NCBI GenBank assembly: GCA_004335635.1
Contig: QAXH01006470.1
Span: forward strand, 8,028 to 72,027
DNA: 64,000 nt
Origin: Chloromonas sp. AAM2
Lineage: Eukaryota; Chlorophyta; Chlorophyceae; Chlamydomonadales; Chlamydomonadaceae
Direction of reading: 5' to 3'
This document shows positions 1 to 9,921 of the stretch, piece by piece. Position numbers and translations under genes: made by a program. Each line of letters starts with the position of its first letter. The first letter of the stretch is position 1. The notes beneath the pieces were generated by a model that was given only the letters and a program-made list of their open reading frames with translations, ran no database searches and was not told the DNA's origin.

Positions 1-99
1 CCCTGTGTGTCGACACGACTCCATTGTGTGCTGCCCTGTGTGTCGACACGACTCCATTGTGTGCTGCCCTGTGTGTCGACACGACTCCATTGTGGTCCA
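1..99. repeat. 33-bp tandem repeat in an intron
   Basis: Three near-identical copies of a 33-bp unit that begins CCCTGTGTGTCGACACGACT lie immediately upstream of the first visible exon of the 3-hydroxyacyl-CoA dehydrogenase gene. The last copy runs into the splice acceptor (CTGCAG ending at 105). The window edge cuts the array, so the true copy number is unknown. Confidence 0.85.
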
Positions 100-105
100 C
101 TGCAG

Positions 106-1304
106 GGCTTTGTGATGTACCGGGTGCTCATGCCGCTCATCAACGAGGCATTCTACTGTGAGTGGAGCAACGCGCTTGCACCAGCCACGGGGCAGCCAGC
201 AGCAGGCAGCGGCTGCCCACGCACGGCTGTGGGCTGGTTAAGGGCCCATCATCCTAACTGCAAATACATGCTCTAGCTAAACACCAGCCCAGAATTTCCA
301 GCCTATATCTGAGTACCTTCTCACGCTTAAGTTATGCTAATTGTGAGCAGGCAATAGGAAGCCTATCCTACATGTTCGTGCATGCAGGCGTAATGGAGGG
401 CATCGGCAGCGCTGAGGACGTGGACCGGGGCCTGAGGCTGGGCACGGGCAGCAAGCTGGGGCCGCTCAAGCAGGCAGACTCGATCGGGCTGGACACGTGC
501 CTGTCCATCCTCAGGGTGGGTGGGGGGGGGGCGCACAGGGCGGATTCAAGGATGTCACGAGGCTCGATCGCTGCACAGCCAGACATGTAGCATATACAAC
601 AGCAACAGGTTCAAGGTCGATACATGGAGTGGCTAGGCTAGTCCAGGCACACAGAGCAGGTTGTTTATGTCATTTGAAACGAGCAAACGTTTGCAAGCAC
701 ACTCAGGGGACCATCCAAGCACAGCATGTGAGCTGCAACCAGGGTTGGTTGTCCCTAGTGTCTTTGTCTTTGTGTTCGTGATGCTTGAGCCGAAAGGAAG
801 TGCTGCTGCCCCTGCCAATGCAACCGCGGCCACACATGCAGTCAGCACGATTCGCACTGCAACCAGGTGCAGAACCCTCCGCATTTGCCACGTAGCGCCT
901 GCTGTGCGTCCCGCAGGTGCTGCATCAGAACCTGGGCGACAAGTACCGGCCTTGCCCTCTGCTGGCGCAGTACGTGGATGCAGGTGGGTGTGCTGATGTA
1001 CGGGAGTCCCTGGGTTCTGTAGTGCCTTACAACTTGTGTGCCTCGGCATGCCTTTTAAATTCTTTGAGCACTGCCACTTGATACACGAAGCGCACCCGTG
1101 CAGCCCTCCACAGCCAGGCTATGTGTTTCCGCTGGCTGCTGAACTGCCTCACACGTGTTGCTGTGGTCTGACTTCTGTCTGCCCCCTGCAGGTTGGCTGG
1201 GCGTGAAGACTGGCAAGGGCGTGTTCTTCTACGACCGCGACACGCTGCCCGATGTGGACAAGGCGCCCCGGGAGCGGCACACGCACCTCATGGCGCACTC
1301 ATGA
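106..1304 (+). CDS. 3-hydroxybutyryl-CoA dehydrogenase, C-terminal part (5' end outside window)
   Basis: C-terminal domain of an NAD-dependent 3-hydroxyacyl/3-hydroxybutyryl-CoA dehydrogenase, which interconverts 3-hydroxyacyl-CoA and 3-ketoacyl-CoA in fatty-acid or butanoate metabolism. Four exons are visible: 106-157, 388-515, 917-983 and 1192-1304. Their phases join without a stop. They encode the family signatures GFVMYRVLMPLINEAF, GIGSAEDVDRGLRLGTG, KLGPLKQADSIGLDTCL, KYRPCPLLAQYVDAGWLG and KTGKGVFFYD. This is the helical dimerisation and substrate-binding domain. The N-terminal Rossmann domain and catalytic histidine must lie upstream of base 1. A tail of about 20 residues (ending HLMAHS) follows the usual end of the family. 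No peroxisomal targeting signal is seen at the C-terminus. Family assignment is secure; substrate chain length is not determined. Confidence 0.9.
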
Positions 1305-2145
1305 GAACAGTGGCGGAGGGACTGCGGGACACTGCTCGTACAACTGGCGATGTCGTCCACGTTTGAAGAGGTTAAAACCTGCTTGGACCAACACCGAGTT
1401 GGCTGTGTTGTCAAGCACGCAGTGTATTCGTGCATGCCGTTGGAATTCTGAACTCAACGTTTTGGCACAGGCCTGGATTTTCAACCACGAAGTTATGAAG
1501 TCAGGAACAAGGCAGGAAGTGGGGTTCGTGCAGTGAGTGGCGGTCATGTGCAATTGCAATTTTTCTCTCAATCGGTTGGTTTGTTAAGATTCACTGCCAA
1601 GACCCCTCCATGCCACTGCGTCACTGCACTTGGTGTCTGTGTTGGTTGGTGCTGGAACAGTGCCCTTGGTGGCAAACCGTGCATTATTGAACTCACAGAT
1701 AAAAAGATTGCCAGTTCTGAGACAATTCCTGGGATACCACTTGAACCAGTGTTGTACGTGCCCGTTGTGGGAGTAAGTGTCATGTTTCATGGCCGTAGAT
1801 GTGCAAGGGCGCCTCAACCGAACCAGAAAAACACAGTAATTGGCAGTTTGACAACCATTGACGCACTGCCCAAAGACAGCGGTGTTTGTGTTTGACAGCT
1901 GTCCATAGGACTCAGCAGGCTGCTGCAGGTGCCTTGGTGAAACGTGAACCAGTCTCCTGAGGTTACTGCCACGTACTGATACCAGCACACCGCTGTTAAG
2001 CCATCAGCGCCGTGCCTGCATAGGCTGACCCGTTGCATCTTCCTGTTGTGTACTGCCATCAGCACACAGATCACAAAGCACTGCAGGGTGCAAACCAATA
2101 GTAGTCACGAACAAAGGCACAGCTGGCAGGTTTGGCCAGGCGAGG
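1305..2145. other. intergenic region between convergent genes
   Basis: About 840 bp between the 3' ends of the dehydrogenase (+) and the lipocalin-like gene (-). No convincing coding exon was seen. It contains one degenerate end of the dispersed TIR element family (about 1701-1760). Confidence 0.6.
1701..1760 (+). mobile_element. degenerate end of TIR/MITE-like family
   Basis: An A-run followed by GATTGCCAGTTCTGAGACA and then a CCTGGGATACCACTTGAACC-like subterminal segment. This matches the left ends of other copies in the window (for example near 26390 and 61640) with several substitutions. No matching right end was found nearby, so it is probably a truncated copy. Confidence 0.6.
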
Positions 2146-4460
2146 CTATGCCCCCTCGTACGTGCAGCCCTGCTGCTGGACAGGCAGCAGCTCCGAAGTG
2201 TCCAGCCCCAGCTCCTTAGTACGCGTCAACATTGTCTGGGTCGCTTCTGGGTCCACAGGCGTGCGGCTGAACAGCCAAAGACCTGGGCACAGGCGGGTGG
2301 GTGGCAATTGCAAGCCATGTGACATGTCACAGCATGTGGCAGACTGGCATATCAGGTTGGCGTGCATCTGTCAGGTCGGGGCTTTCTCCTTCTCCTATGT
2401 GCAGGCCTGTAGTACTTCTCCTGTTTATAGTGGGCAACATCCTGTTCCTGTCTGGTGTGGCTATCCGAATTATGCACATCCTATAGCACATCCCATGACA
2501 AGTGGCACTCGCAGTACTATAAGTGGGAGTCCCACACATACCTCCGTAGTACTGTGCACCCGTTGGCACCACTGGTGCTCCAGGCCGGCACCCATTACCA
2601 CTGCGCCACCGTGGGGAGCCTCCAACAACGATGGCCCAATCATAACCTAGAGTGCTGTTGGCTGAAGGGCCTGCAGCAGTTGTTCATGATGCATTGCACT
2701 TTGCAAGCGTACGACATTTACATGCAAATGTGGAACAAAGGCAACACAGCTTGTGCTCGCTGGTTGCAACCAACGTGCTTACCAACAGCAGCCACCCAGT
2801 ATGGTCCGTAAGCGGAGTACCACACGGACTTGGGCAGGGACTGCAGTGCCCTTGGCCCCACACGTAGCTTGCTGGCCGCAGTGGGGCCCGTCTCTCGGTC
2901 GTCAGGCACGGCGATCAGGGTGAAGTTGGACCTGCAAGCCCAGCAGGAATAAGATGATGGGGCGACTGTGCAGCTTGTGGCAAACAGCTGAACCAATGTC
3001 ACACTGCTGCCAATCCAGTACAAGCGCGAGTACTTCACACAGGTTGGCAGCAGAGCCGACACTGGAATTGGCAACAGCATGGCCCTTCAGTAGTCTTGCA
3101 ACCTCGTGCACTCACCCGCCAGAACCTGACGTGCCCCTTGATGGCCCATTCACACGGTCTGTGTTCGCTGTGTGGCGAACAAACGGCGGCATGCATGCAG
3201 CTCGGGCAGCTAGTTGCTTTGACGACCAGCTTGCCGCGACAACATGGTATGTTTACGGTCTGGCAAGTGCTGAGGTGGAGCGCTCTGAGTTGTACAATGC
3301 GACTACGGTCCAATGCGACTACGGTCTGCATCCATGCCTACTTGGTTGCCCCACTATCCAACCAACTGGTCCAGCCCTGGCCTGGAAAAACTGGTCCCGA
3401 GCTGGTTGTGGAAATCAACTCTCAACACTGCTACCATGCATTAATCATAGCTGGTACTATGCATTAATCATAGCTGGTACTATGCATTGATCATAGCTGG
3501 TACTATGCATTGATCATAGCTGGTACTATGCAATGATCATAGCTGGTACTATGCAATGATCATAGCTGGTACTATGCATTGATCATAGCTGGTACTATGC
3601 ATTAATCATAGCTGGTACTATGCATTGATCATAGCTGGTACTATGCATCCTTCAAAATCAGCTCTGCCCTTTTCTTCCCACAAACTCTGGCCATACATAT
3701 GACCCGGAATCCTGTTCATCAGGCCACAAGGAGAGAGTGCATATATTTATATATGTATAGAGTGCACACCATGAAGCACGTCCACGCAAATGGATAAATC
3801 TTATACTGCAGAAAATCAGACTTCTGCAGCAAACGGGGTGACGACGAACAGTCCGTTGCAAGTGACACGGAAGCATGAGGTTGATGTGCTTTGAGGAGAA
3901 TAAAAAGCAAGCCACTCACCATAGTTATTGACGATCACACCCTCCTGCAGAGCAAGTCATAAGACGAGGAAGGGTGAAAAGGTGTGCTACAGGCAGCATG
4001 CTAAGTCATCTGTCACGAGCTTGCCTGGAGCCATCAAGTATTGCTCACCTGAGGGGCCTCTGGGTTTATTAGTTGATATAGGGCCCGAACACAAAACAGT
4101 GAGTCTGGCTGTTGATACGAGATAGGTACCTGCATCGCCAAGCAAGGACAACACCTGCACATGGCCATGCTGGCCTGTAAACAGTCTGAAGTGTGTGCTC
4201 TGAGCCACTGCCAACTGCTGCAGCTCACGGCACACCAAGTGTACCTGCTGCTGCACAAACCAAGGTGTCGAGGCGTACTGTCGCAGGTTGAAATTGGCGA
4301 CCGTGTCAAAACCCTTCGGAGGGCATGCACCTGCACCGGATAGGCCGCACGCCCCAAGCATTATACCAACGACCACCGCAAAACTCGCAGCGGCATTGGG
4401 CACTACTGACCCCAGGAACACTGTGGACGCGCGCCAGAAGGCGTTGAGGCTTCGTGCCAT
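2146..4460 (-). CDS. secreted lipocalin-like protein
   Basis: Lipocalin-type protein with an N-terminal hydrophobic signal segment. Supported exons on the minus strand: 4460-4245 (start ATG; signal segment, then ACPPKGFDTVANFNLRQY and STPWFVQQQ), 4129-4049 (VPISYQQPDSLFCVRALY), about 3944-3920 (EGVIVNNYG), about 3084-3034 (HAVANSSVGSAANLCE), 2931-2783 (ASKLRVGP, GPYWVAAVG), 2646-2542 (YDWAIVVGG, SGNGCRPG) and 2282-2146 (GLWLFSRTPVDPEAT to the stop). The N-terminal GFDxVANFxxxxY, the NNY strand, the PYWV strand and the W-A-I strand match the order of a lipocalin beta-barrel. Several cysteines (CPPKGF, FCVR, GNGC, GCTYEG) suggest disulfides, as in related algal and plant proteins. The joins 2931-2783/2646-2542/2282-2146 are phase-consistent. 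Joins around 3034-3944 are not, so a small exon there is probably missed. Ligand unknown; related domains occur in violaxanthin de-epoxidase and chloroplastic lipocalins. Confidence 0.75.
3431..3650. repeat. 23-bp minisatellite in an intron of the lipocalin-like gene
   Basis: About nine head-to-tail copies of a 23-bp unit containing CATAGCTGGTACTATGCATT. Copies differ mainly at one or two positions (TTAAT, TTGAT, CAATGAT variants). The unit contains the palindromes GGTACC-like and ATGCAT. It lies in the largest intron region of the lipocalin-like gene. Confidence 0.9.
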
Positions 4461-4717
4461 GATCTTGCGTTGTGACGGAATCGGAAGATTGGAGCGGTAA
4501 GAGTGTGGCGCACCTTTCATTAGCAGAACGCGAGAATGTGTCGTGCGGTCATGTTTTGGCCCGTCCGATAACACATGCGATGCGAGCAAATTCTGAGCGG
4601 CGTGTGCGGCAGCAAATGCATTCCTGCGGCGCTTGCGACAAGACTTTGCCTCAAGATTTCCGCGCACAGCAGACAGCTTACAACGTAACTACAAGGGGTT
4701 TCTGCGCCTGAAGAGCG
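4461..4717. promoter_or_regulatory. shared divergent promoter region
   Basis: The start codons of the lipocalin-like gene (4460, minus) and the methyltransferase gene (4718, plus) are 257 bp apart and point away from each other, so both promoters must fit here or overlap the 5' exons. No clear TATA box was seen. Inferred from gene arrangement only. Confidence 0.5.
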
Positions 4718-7566
4718 ATGGCGTTAAACACCAGCCAGAAGCCAGTGGGAGCGGCGAAGGACGTGGTGCAGATCAACGCGGGTCACGAAGAGCCACTGCC
4801 GACCGCCAAAGTGAGGCTTTGCCTGCGCCGGGCGTGCCGGACGTCACGTTTTCGGCGACAGTGGTGATTTGCCACACCGCTCACTATTGGTCTGTCACAT
4901 TTGAGCTGCAGGCCGTTGCTTCTGTGCAAGAGACTTCCAGTCGAGTAGGATGTCTGTATGCAGTCACCAAAATACAGGTAATGCGTTCAGTTGCTCCCAC
5001 CTCTGTCTTTGTGCTTGCATACTAAGAGATCACCTGGTGGTTGTCAGCCTGGCTGAGATTTCTGGAGAAGTATGGGAAAACATTCACAACAGCTTGCCTG
5101 TTTGCCGGTGCTTGCAGCCGACCAACTGGGACATGCTGGGTAAGCGCGCTGTTTTGAATCACATGTAAGGCAGCGGTCCTGGTTCAAACCTGCGTTTGTG
5201 TGCATGGTGCCAGTCTTTGCCACCCAAGAATGCCTTCCTGGAACACCCATTGCTGCGGGGTTTGCTGCAGTGTTTCGCACCCTGAACCCCATGCTGGGTG
5301 CTCCGGGGCACAACGCCGACACGCTGGCGCCCCTCATCCGAGACCACCTGATGCCCATGCGGTGAGCGCGCACTGGACACCAATATGCAGACAAAAGCAT
5401 TATGTGCGCGTCTGATTCCAGCTTCAAGATGACTGACATCGCTCATGGTGAGATGGTGTGTGTGTGCAGGAGCTGGTGGCTCAAGACCTTGCCGTGGGCC
5501 AAGTATCAGCTCAAGGTATGCATCTGGCCTTATCTGATGCCCATCCAAAGCAGAGTAGAACACCGGGCAACAAGGAAGAACCAGGCAAGGAAGAGTGTTG
5601 GAAGTACGCACAGTATAACAGGTCACACGCAAGCGTCACGCTCACTCTGACGTCATGTCGTGTCCTTGACACTGGAGTGTCCCTTCGTTACTGGCTGCAG
5701 AGCACCCTTGAAAACCGCCTGTGGGGCGTCCCAGGTGTGTGCACCATGCCCAAACCAAAAAGGGGACTCTGGTTTGCAGTCAGCCCTTTACTTACTACCT
5801 GTCAGCCCAACCAGTTTGGTTCTGAGCTGCTCCCTGGGTAACCAGTGCTAACTGTGGCAATTGCTAGCGTGTGCGTTTTTCTGGTTTCCGACACGACACG
5901 TTGTTGAACTGGCTTGCAACTTTGCTGCTGGCATTGGACTGACACTGCTGCCAGCCATTGATTGTGTGCTCAGGATGCATTGCCTTCATTGACGCACGTA
6001 CAAAGTGGTTTGACCAGGGCGTTCTTTCCGCCCTGTCAGAAGGCATCCGCCAGGTAAGCGGCCCTGCCCATGTGTTCATTCACCTGTTGCCCTAGACTGA
6101 TGTCCAACTGACCTCGGCAGCCAAGATGCAAACAGCACAGAAAATAACGATTTGATTTGCTTCCCTTTGCCTGCAGGTTGTGATAGTCGCTGCGGGGTAC
6201 GACACGAGGGCGTACAGACTGGCACCCCCGGGTGGCTCCGTCAAGTTCTTCGAGGTGCGAACGGACATGGCATGTGCAGGCTGATGTTTGGCCCTTCTAT
6301 GTGCCGTAGAAGAAGCTTCTGGCACTGCCTCACTGACTCACAAGCGTGTGTTGTACTGGAACTCCATGCAAAAGCTGAAACAGCCAATGCAGGAGTGATG
6401 GCAGCGCTCTACAAATGGGTGACTGACTGTTGCCCTTTGCCATGCCTGGTGCTGCTCCACAGATTGACCTGCCCTCTGCCTCCAAGCGCAAGGCGGCCCT
6501 GGCCCAGGACCTCAAGCTCGCACCTCCTGGGGTCAGTGAGACATGCCTGCGCCACCGGACCATTGCAACCAATGCACACCCTGCATGTATGTCATCACTG
6601 TGCTGTGCCCTACCACCCACCTGACACGTGCGCCCGCAGGTGTCCCTGCCCGTGTATGTGGCCGCTGACCTGAGTGTGGTGGATCTGGGAGCCGCTCTGG
6701 CACGCACAGGCTTTGACCCCACCAAGGTCCGCTCTGAGTGTGTGCTGGGCAGTGCACAGCGGGCAGCCGGAGAGCTGGATGTCCTTTGGACAGGGCCATG
6801 CCTGACCCGCCTGCCTGCCTGCCTGCCTGTGCTCGCAGCCCACCCTCTTTACGGTGGAGGGCCTGATCTACTACCTCCCTGAATCGGCCGCCATAGACCT
6901 GGTTGCCAAGATCTGCCGCCTATCAACGCCCGGATCCAGGGTGAGGCCTCACTGTGTGACATGGTGCCCCTGACCCTGATGGCTTGCTGAGACACAGTGG
7001 TGCGCGTGCCGCTGGACCGCAGGTCATGTTTGACTTCATGCACGCCGCGGCCATTGAGGGTCGGCCCGTCAGCGACAACGGGTTCAAGTATGGTGGCTTC
7101 AAGGTCACGGCCAAGGTGAACCCGAGGGTCTGACAGGCACGCTAAACCCAGCCTTGCGGTGCCGCCACAGTCTGCCAGCAGCACTCGATGCATTGGGCAT
7201 GATGCTCTGCTGCGTGCTGGCAGTGGTATGCGCTCCCGCAATCACTCATCCTTACCTGCGTGGCACTGTACCTATATGGCACTGCCCGTGCATCCCTGCT
7301 CCTGCTCCTAGGCCGTGGCCAACAAGGACGAGCCGTACCGCTTTGGCCTTCGAGACAACGCCGAGTCTGTGGCTGCCTTCCTGGCCGCTGCCAGCCGCAT
7401 GTCTAACGCAGAGTCGGACGCGCCGGGCGGGGGAGGCGCCCTGCGTCTGACGCAGTACATGGGGCCCAGGGAGATGGTGGCGCAGCAGCTGCCGCACCTG
7501 GGGTGGAACGACAACGTGCCCCCAATCGCCGCCTTCTACTCGTACGCAGCCGCAGTCAAGATGTGA
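4718..7566 (+). CDS. SAM-dependent methyltransferase, leucine carboxyl methyltransferase (LCMT/PPM1)-like
   Basis: A predicted 368-residue methyltransferase in 12 phase-consistent exons: 4718-4810, 5118-5139, 5214-5361, 5470-5515, 5701-5734, 5974-6053, 6177-6254, 6463-6531, 6640-6726, 6839-6940, 7023-7115 and 7312-7566. The SAM-binding motif I is VVIVAAGYDTRAYRL at residues 142-156, followed by VKFFEIDLP. This is the signature of the LCMT/TIGR00027 family. Downstream are AADLSVVDL (motif III-like) and FTVEGLIYYLPESA, also typical. The upstream NPMLGAPGHNADT and GCIAFIDARTKWFD segments fit the cap region where LCMT-like enzymes carry an R-[TS] motif. Such enzymes methylate a carboxyl group, in LCMT1 the C-terminal leucine of PP2A. 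This copy is closer to the broad bacterial/algal subfamily than to LCMT1 itself, so the substrate is open. It has a very short second exon (22 bp), found from the phase requirement. Confidence 0.85.
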
Positions 7567-8498
7567 AGTACTGATGCCGCGGATGTCCGTGCAGGAAGAA
7601 TTTCGAATTGACAATGGTTGGCTTAGCTACTCTTGCATTGTCGGAAATAGGGACTGTCACTGTTCTGATGATGCACAGCGCCGTTACGCAGGCAGACGTC
7701 TCAGGCAGTATATGAATGAAGTGTCTGACCTCTGGCCCATTTGCAGTACTGAGTATGCACGTGTTTGGCCAACAATATCGAACACCTGTTGCGCCTTGCC
7801 TGGCAGCACCCCTCGCCTGTCATGACCCTTGATGCAGTGACAGATCCTCACTTCCTGGTGTGCTATGTGTTGCTATGTGTCCTTAAAGGTTGAGTTATCA
7901 TTTGAAAGCGACTCTTTATGCAGGGTGCCAGGCTGACACCGCTTGTGCGCGAGCAGACTCTGTAGCATTCCCAATACAACGCCTATGACGCCAAAACGCC
8001 TGCACTCATTGTTTGGTGCTAGTGCTCTACCTCTCATCATGCAATCAGTAGAAAAGAAAAGAAAAAAAAAGAAGTTTGCCAGTTCTGGGACAATATTGGG
8101 ACTGTCACTGGAACCAGTGTGTGTCAGCAAAAACTTGTGTAAGAGCGTGTGTGTGTGTGTGTGTGTGTTAATCCCACACAGGGTTAACCTCCGAGCATTT
8201 TGAAGCAACTTGGTAAACAGATTCACTGCCCAACATACCAGCAGCCAAAAGACACGCAACAGCACATGTCAAGCTAGACAAGCCAAGGCGTTTGAACCCA
8301 TTGTTCCCTAGATCCTCAGAGCTAGACAAAAGTTGACAAGCCACATGGCTGGAATGGACTCGAGCTACGGAACTCGGTTTTCTAAGGACCTCAAGCTGCA
8401 CCAGTCTAACTATAAGGCAGCAACTATGAAGCAATTGCACCACTTGGAGGATTGCATTGTTCTTTTCAGGTCTGGAGCACTGCTCTTGTATGCCCTGC
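7567..8498. other. intergenic region with repeats, no gene seen
   Basis: About 930 bp between the 3' end of the methyltransferase gene and the 3' end of the minus-strand unknown gene. It holds one end of the TIR element family (8052-8140) and a GT microsatellite (about 8142-8168). No convincing exon. Confidence 0.6.
8052..8170 (+). mobile_element. TIR/MITE-like element end with GT microsatellite
   Basis: An A/G-rich run followed by AAGTTTGCCAGTTCTGGGAC, then ACTGTCACTGGAACCAGTGT and GTGTCAGCAAAAAC. The same subterminal block occurs at about 28735-28775. CACTGG-AA-CCAGTG forms a small hairpin just inside the terminus. A (GT)n tract follows. No right end was found within the next few hundred bases. 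Confidence 0.7.
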
Positions 8499-8770
8499 CT
8501 ACTTGCCACGGAACTCCTCCAGTGCTGCCTCTAGGCCCCTCTGCATCCTGGCCTGCTCAAACCTGCCTACCCACACCAGTGCATCCTCCAGTGACTCGCG
8601 CACAGCATGTATCTTCTTGCTGTGCTTGTGTTCCCCGTATGTAAAATCTTTGGCTGTGTACCGCCTGCCGTTCTCGGTCAGCTGCAGCCTGACCGACTTG
8701 TAGCCACCGCTTGAGCCATGTCCCCAGTTGGGGAGGTTGGGGAAGAGCACAATGTCATGGTTGGCAGCGC
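8499..8770 (-). CDS. C-terminal exon of an unrecognised gene
   Basis: An open exon on the minus strand that begins after a TGTGTGCAG acceptor and ends in a TAG at 8499. It encodes about 90 residues with strongly protein-like composition, including DIVLFPNLPNWGHGSSGGY, KSVRLQLTENGRRYTAKDF, YGEHKHSKKIHAVRESLED and ALVWVGRFEQARM. The charged, amphipathic C-terminal stretch looks helical. I do not recognise the family. The 5' part is not resolved. A candidate exon at about 9025-8950 (LVKLLKAGVVPSGDVLL) precedes it, but its phase does not fit the simplest join. The coding call rests on codon-like composition, a good acceptor and the absence of other features. Confidence 0.5.
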
Positions 8771-8879
8771 CTGCACACACATGAGACAGTCCAACACAGA
8801 TGGGAGATGCATGCCTGTACATTGGGTGGTGCATGGACCTGACCCCGAGCTGTCACGCTAGCCGGGAGCACGCTTGATG

Positions 8880-8908
8880 CCCGTACTAAGAAGCCGTTTA
8901 GTACGGGA
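8880..8908. repeat. 10-bp inverted repeat (hairpin)
   Basis: CCCGTACTAA at 8880-8889 is followed after a 9-nt loop by its exact reverse complement TTAGTACGGG at 8899-8908. It lies just upstream of the unknown minus-strand exon, in what would be its intron or 5' region. Function unknown. Confidence 0.6.
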
Positions 8909-9304
8909 CATGCTGTGGCAGACAGAATATTGTAGGCAGCCTGCAAATCACCTGAGCAAAGCAGCATAGCAGCACATCACCACTGGGCACCACCCCAGCT
9001 TTGAGTAATTTTACCAACACAGCCCTGCAGAGGAAAAGGCACCTGCTGCGATTGAATCCGCACCTGCTGTGATTGAGTAGCTTGGAAGCAACTGAAGTCA
9101 AATGGGTCGGATCCTGCAACGCAAGGCTGCAACGCTTTGCGCACGAATCGGAGATGTCGGAAGGTTTTTAGCTGTTTTTAGCTGCGCGCATCACCTGACC
9201 GAAAATCGTACAGTAAACTGCGCAGCGAATGGGGGTAACTCGTTCCGGACTATTTGGCTCCCCTTTTTGTGAGTTGGCCTACGCAGCGATCTCACTTTTG
9301 AAAT

Positions 9305-9330
9305 GAACTGGCAAACTTTTTTTTTTACGC
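9305..9330 (-). mobile_element. isolated TIR (right-end orientation)
   Basis: AACTGGCAAAC followed by ten T residues. This is the reverse-complement orientation of the element terminus. The left end with which it could pair is not obvious. It may form an element with the copy at 9508, in which case the two ends are in an unusual outward arrangement. Confidence 0.55.
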
Positions 9331-9507
9331 TCCCAAAATCAAAACTCGCCTCAGTACAAACCACAGTGGCGAGGCATCCTGCAGCAGATTTGAGCTCACC
9401 TGTGCGCCCAAGCGCTTGCAAAGGCATGCATCTGTGGCCTGTGCACGGGACAGGTTACGTTGTGCGTGAAGAGGACCGAGTGATACAGCTCTGGCGTGGG
9501 CACGAGC

Positions 9508-9562
9508 CAAAAAAAAAAAGTTTGCCAGTTCTGGGACAGAACTGGCAAACACCTTTTTTTTG
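9508..9562. mobile_element. minimal element: two TIRs back to back
   Basis: An A-run, TTTGCCAGTTCTG, three bases (GGA), the exact reverse complement CAGAACTGGCAAA, then CACC and a T-run. The 13-bp arms at 9521-9533 and 9537-9549 are perfect. This looks like a copy of the TIR family from which nearly all internal sequence has been lost, leaving two termini that share a central GGA. Confidence 0.8.
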
Positions 9563-9921
9563 CCTGCTTTTTTGGTCTCATAGGCCTGCAGTTAAGGAGG
9601 CAGCCAAAATGAATGCAATCTCTGTTCTGCACAGGCAATAGGTGTGTCCCACCCACCAACATGCCTCTCACTAGCCACCGGCAAAACGCCGCGGTGCTGA
9701 CACAGTGCACTGAGCTGCGTTCTTTGGTACATCAACCCATGTTCAGCTGCTCTCTGCGTCAGGTTTACAGCCTCTTATTAGAAATAAAAGGCAGTGAGGC
9801 CAAAGCCCAGAGTGTGATGTGCGATGAGTGAGGCGGTCATCCACTTGCACACACCCATGACTCCACACCACTCGTCCTGTGCATCACCTCACAGTCCGGC
9901 TGCTTGCAATTGTCCCCAAGC

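Noticed and set aside
3431..3650. Regular 23-bp repeats considered as a CRISPR-like array
   Set aside because: Copies are head-to-tail with no spacers, in an intron of a eukaryotic gene. It is a minisatellite.
9122..9450. Minus-strand ORF considered as the 5' exon of the unknown gene
   Set aside because: Its middle reads through a TIR element terminus and A-run (KKKVCQF), so the frame is probably accidental.
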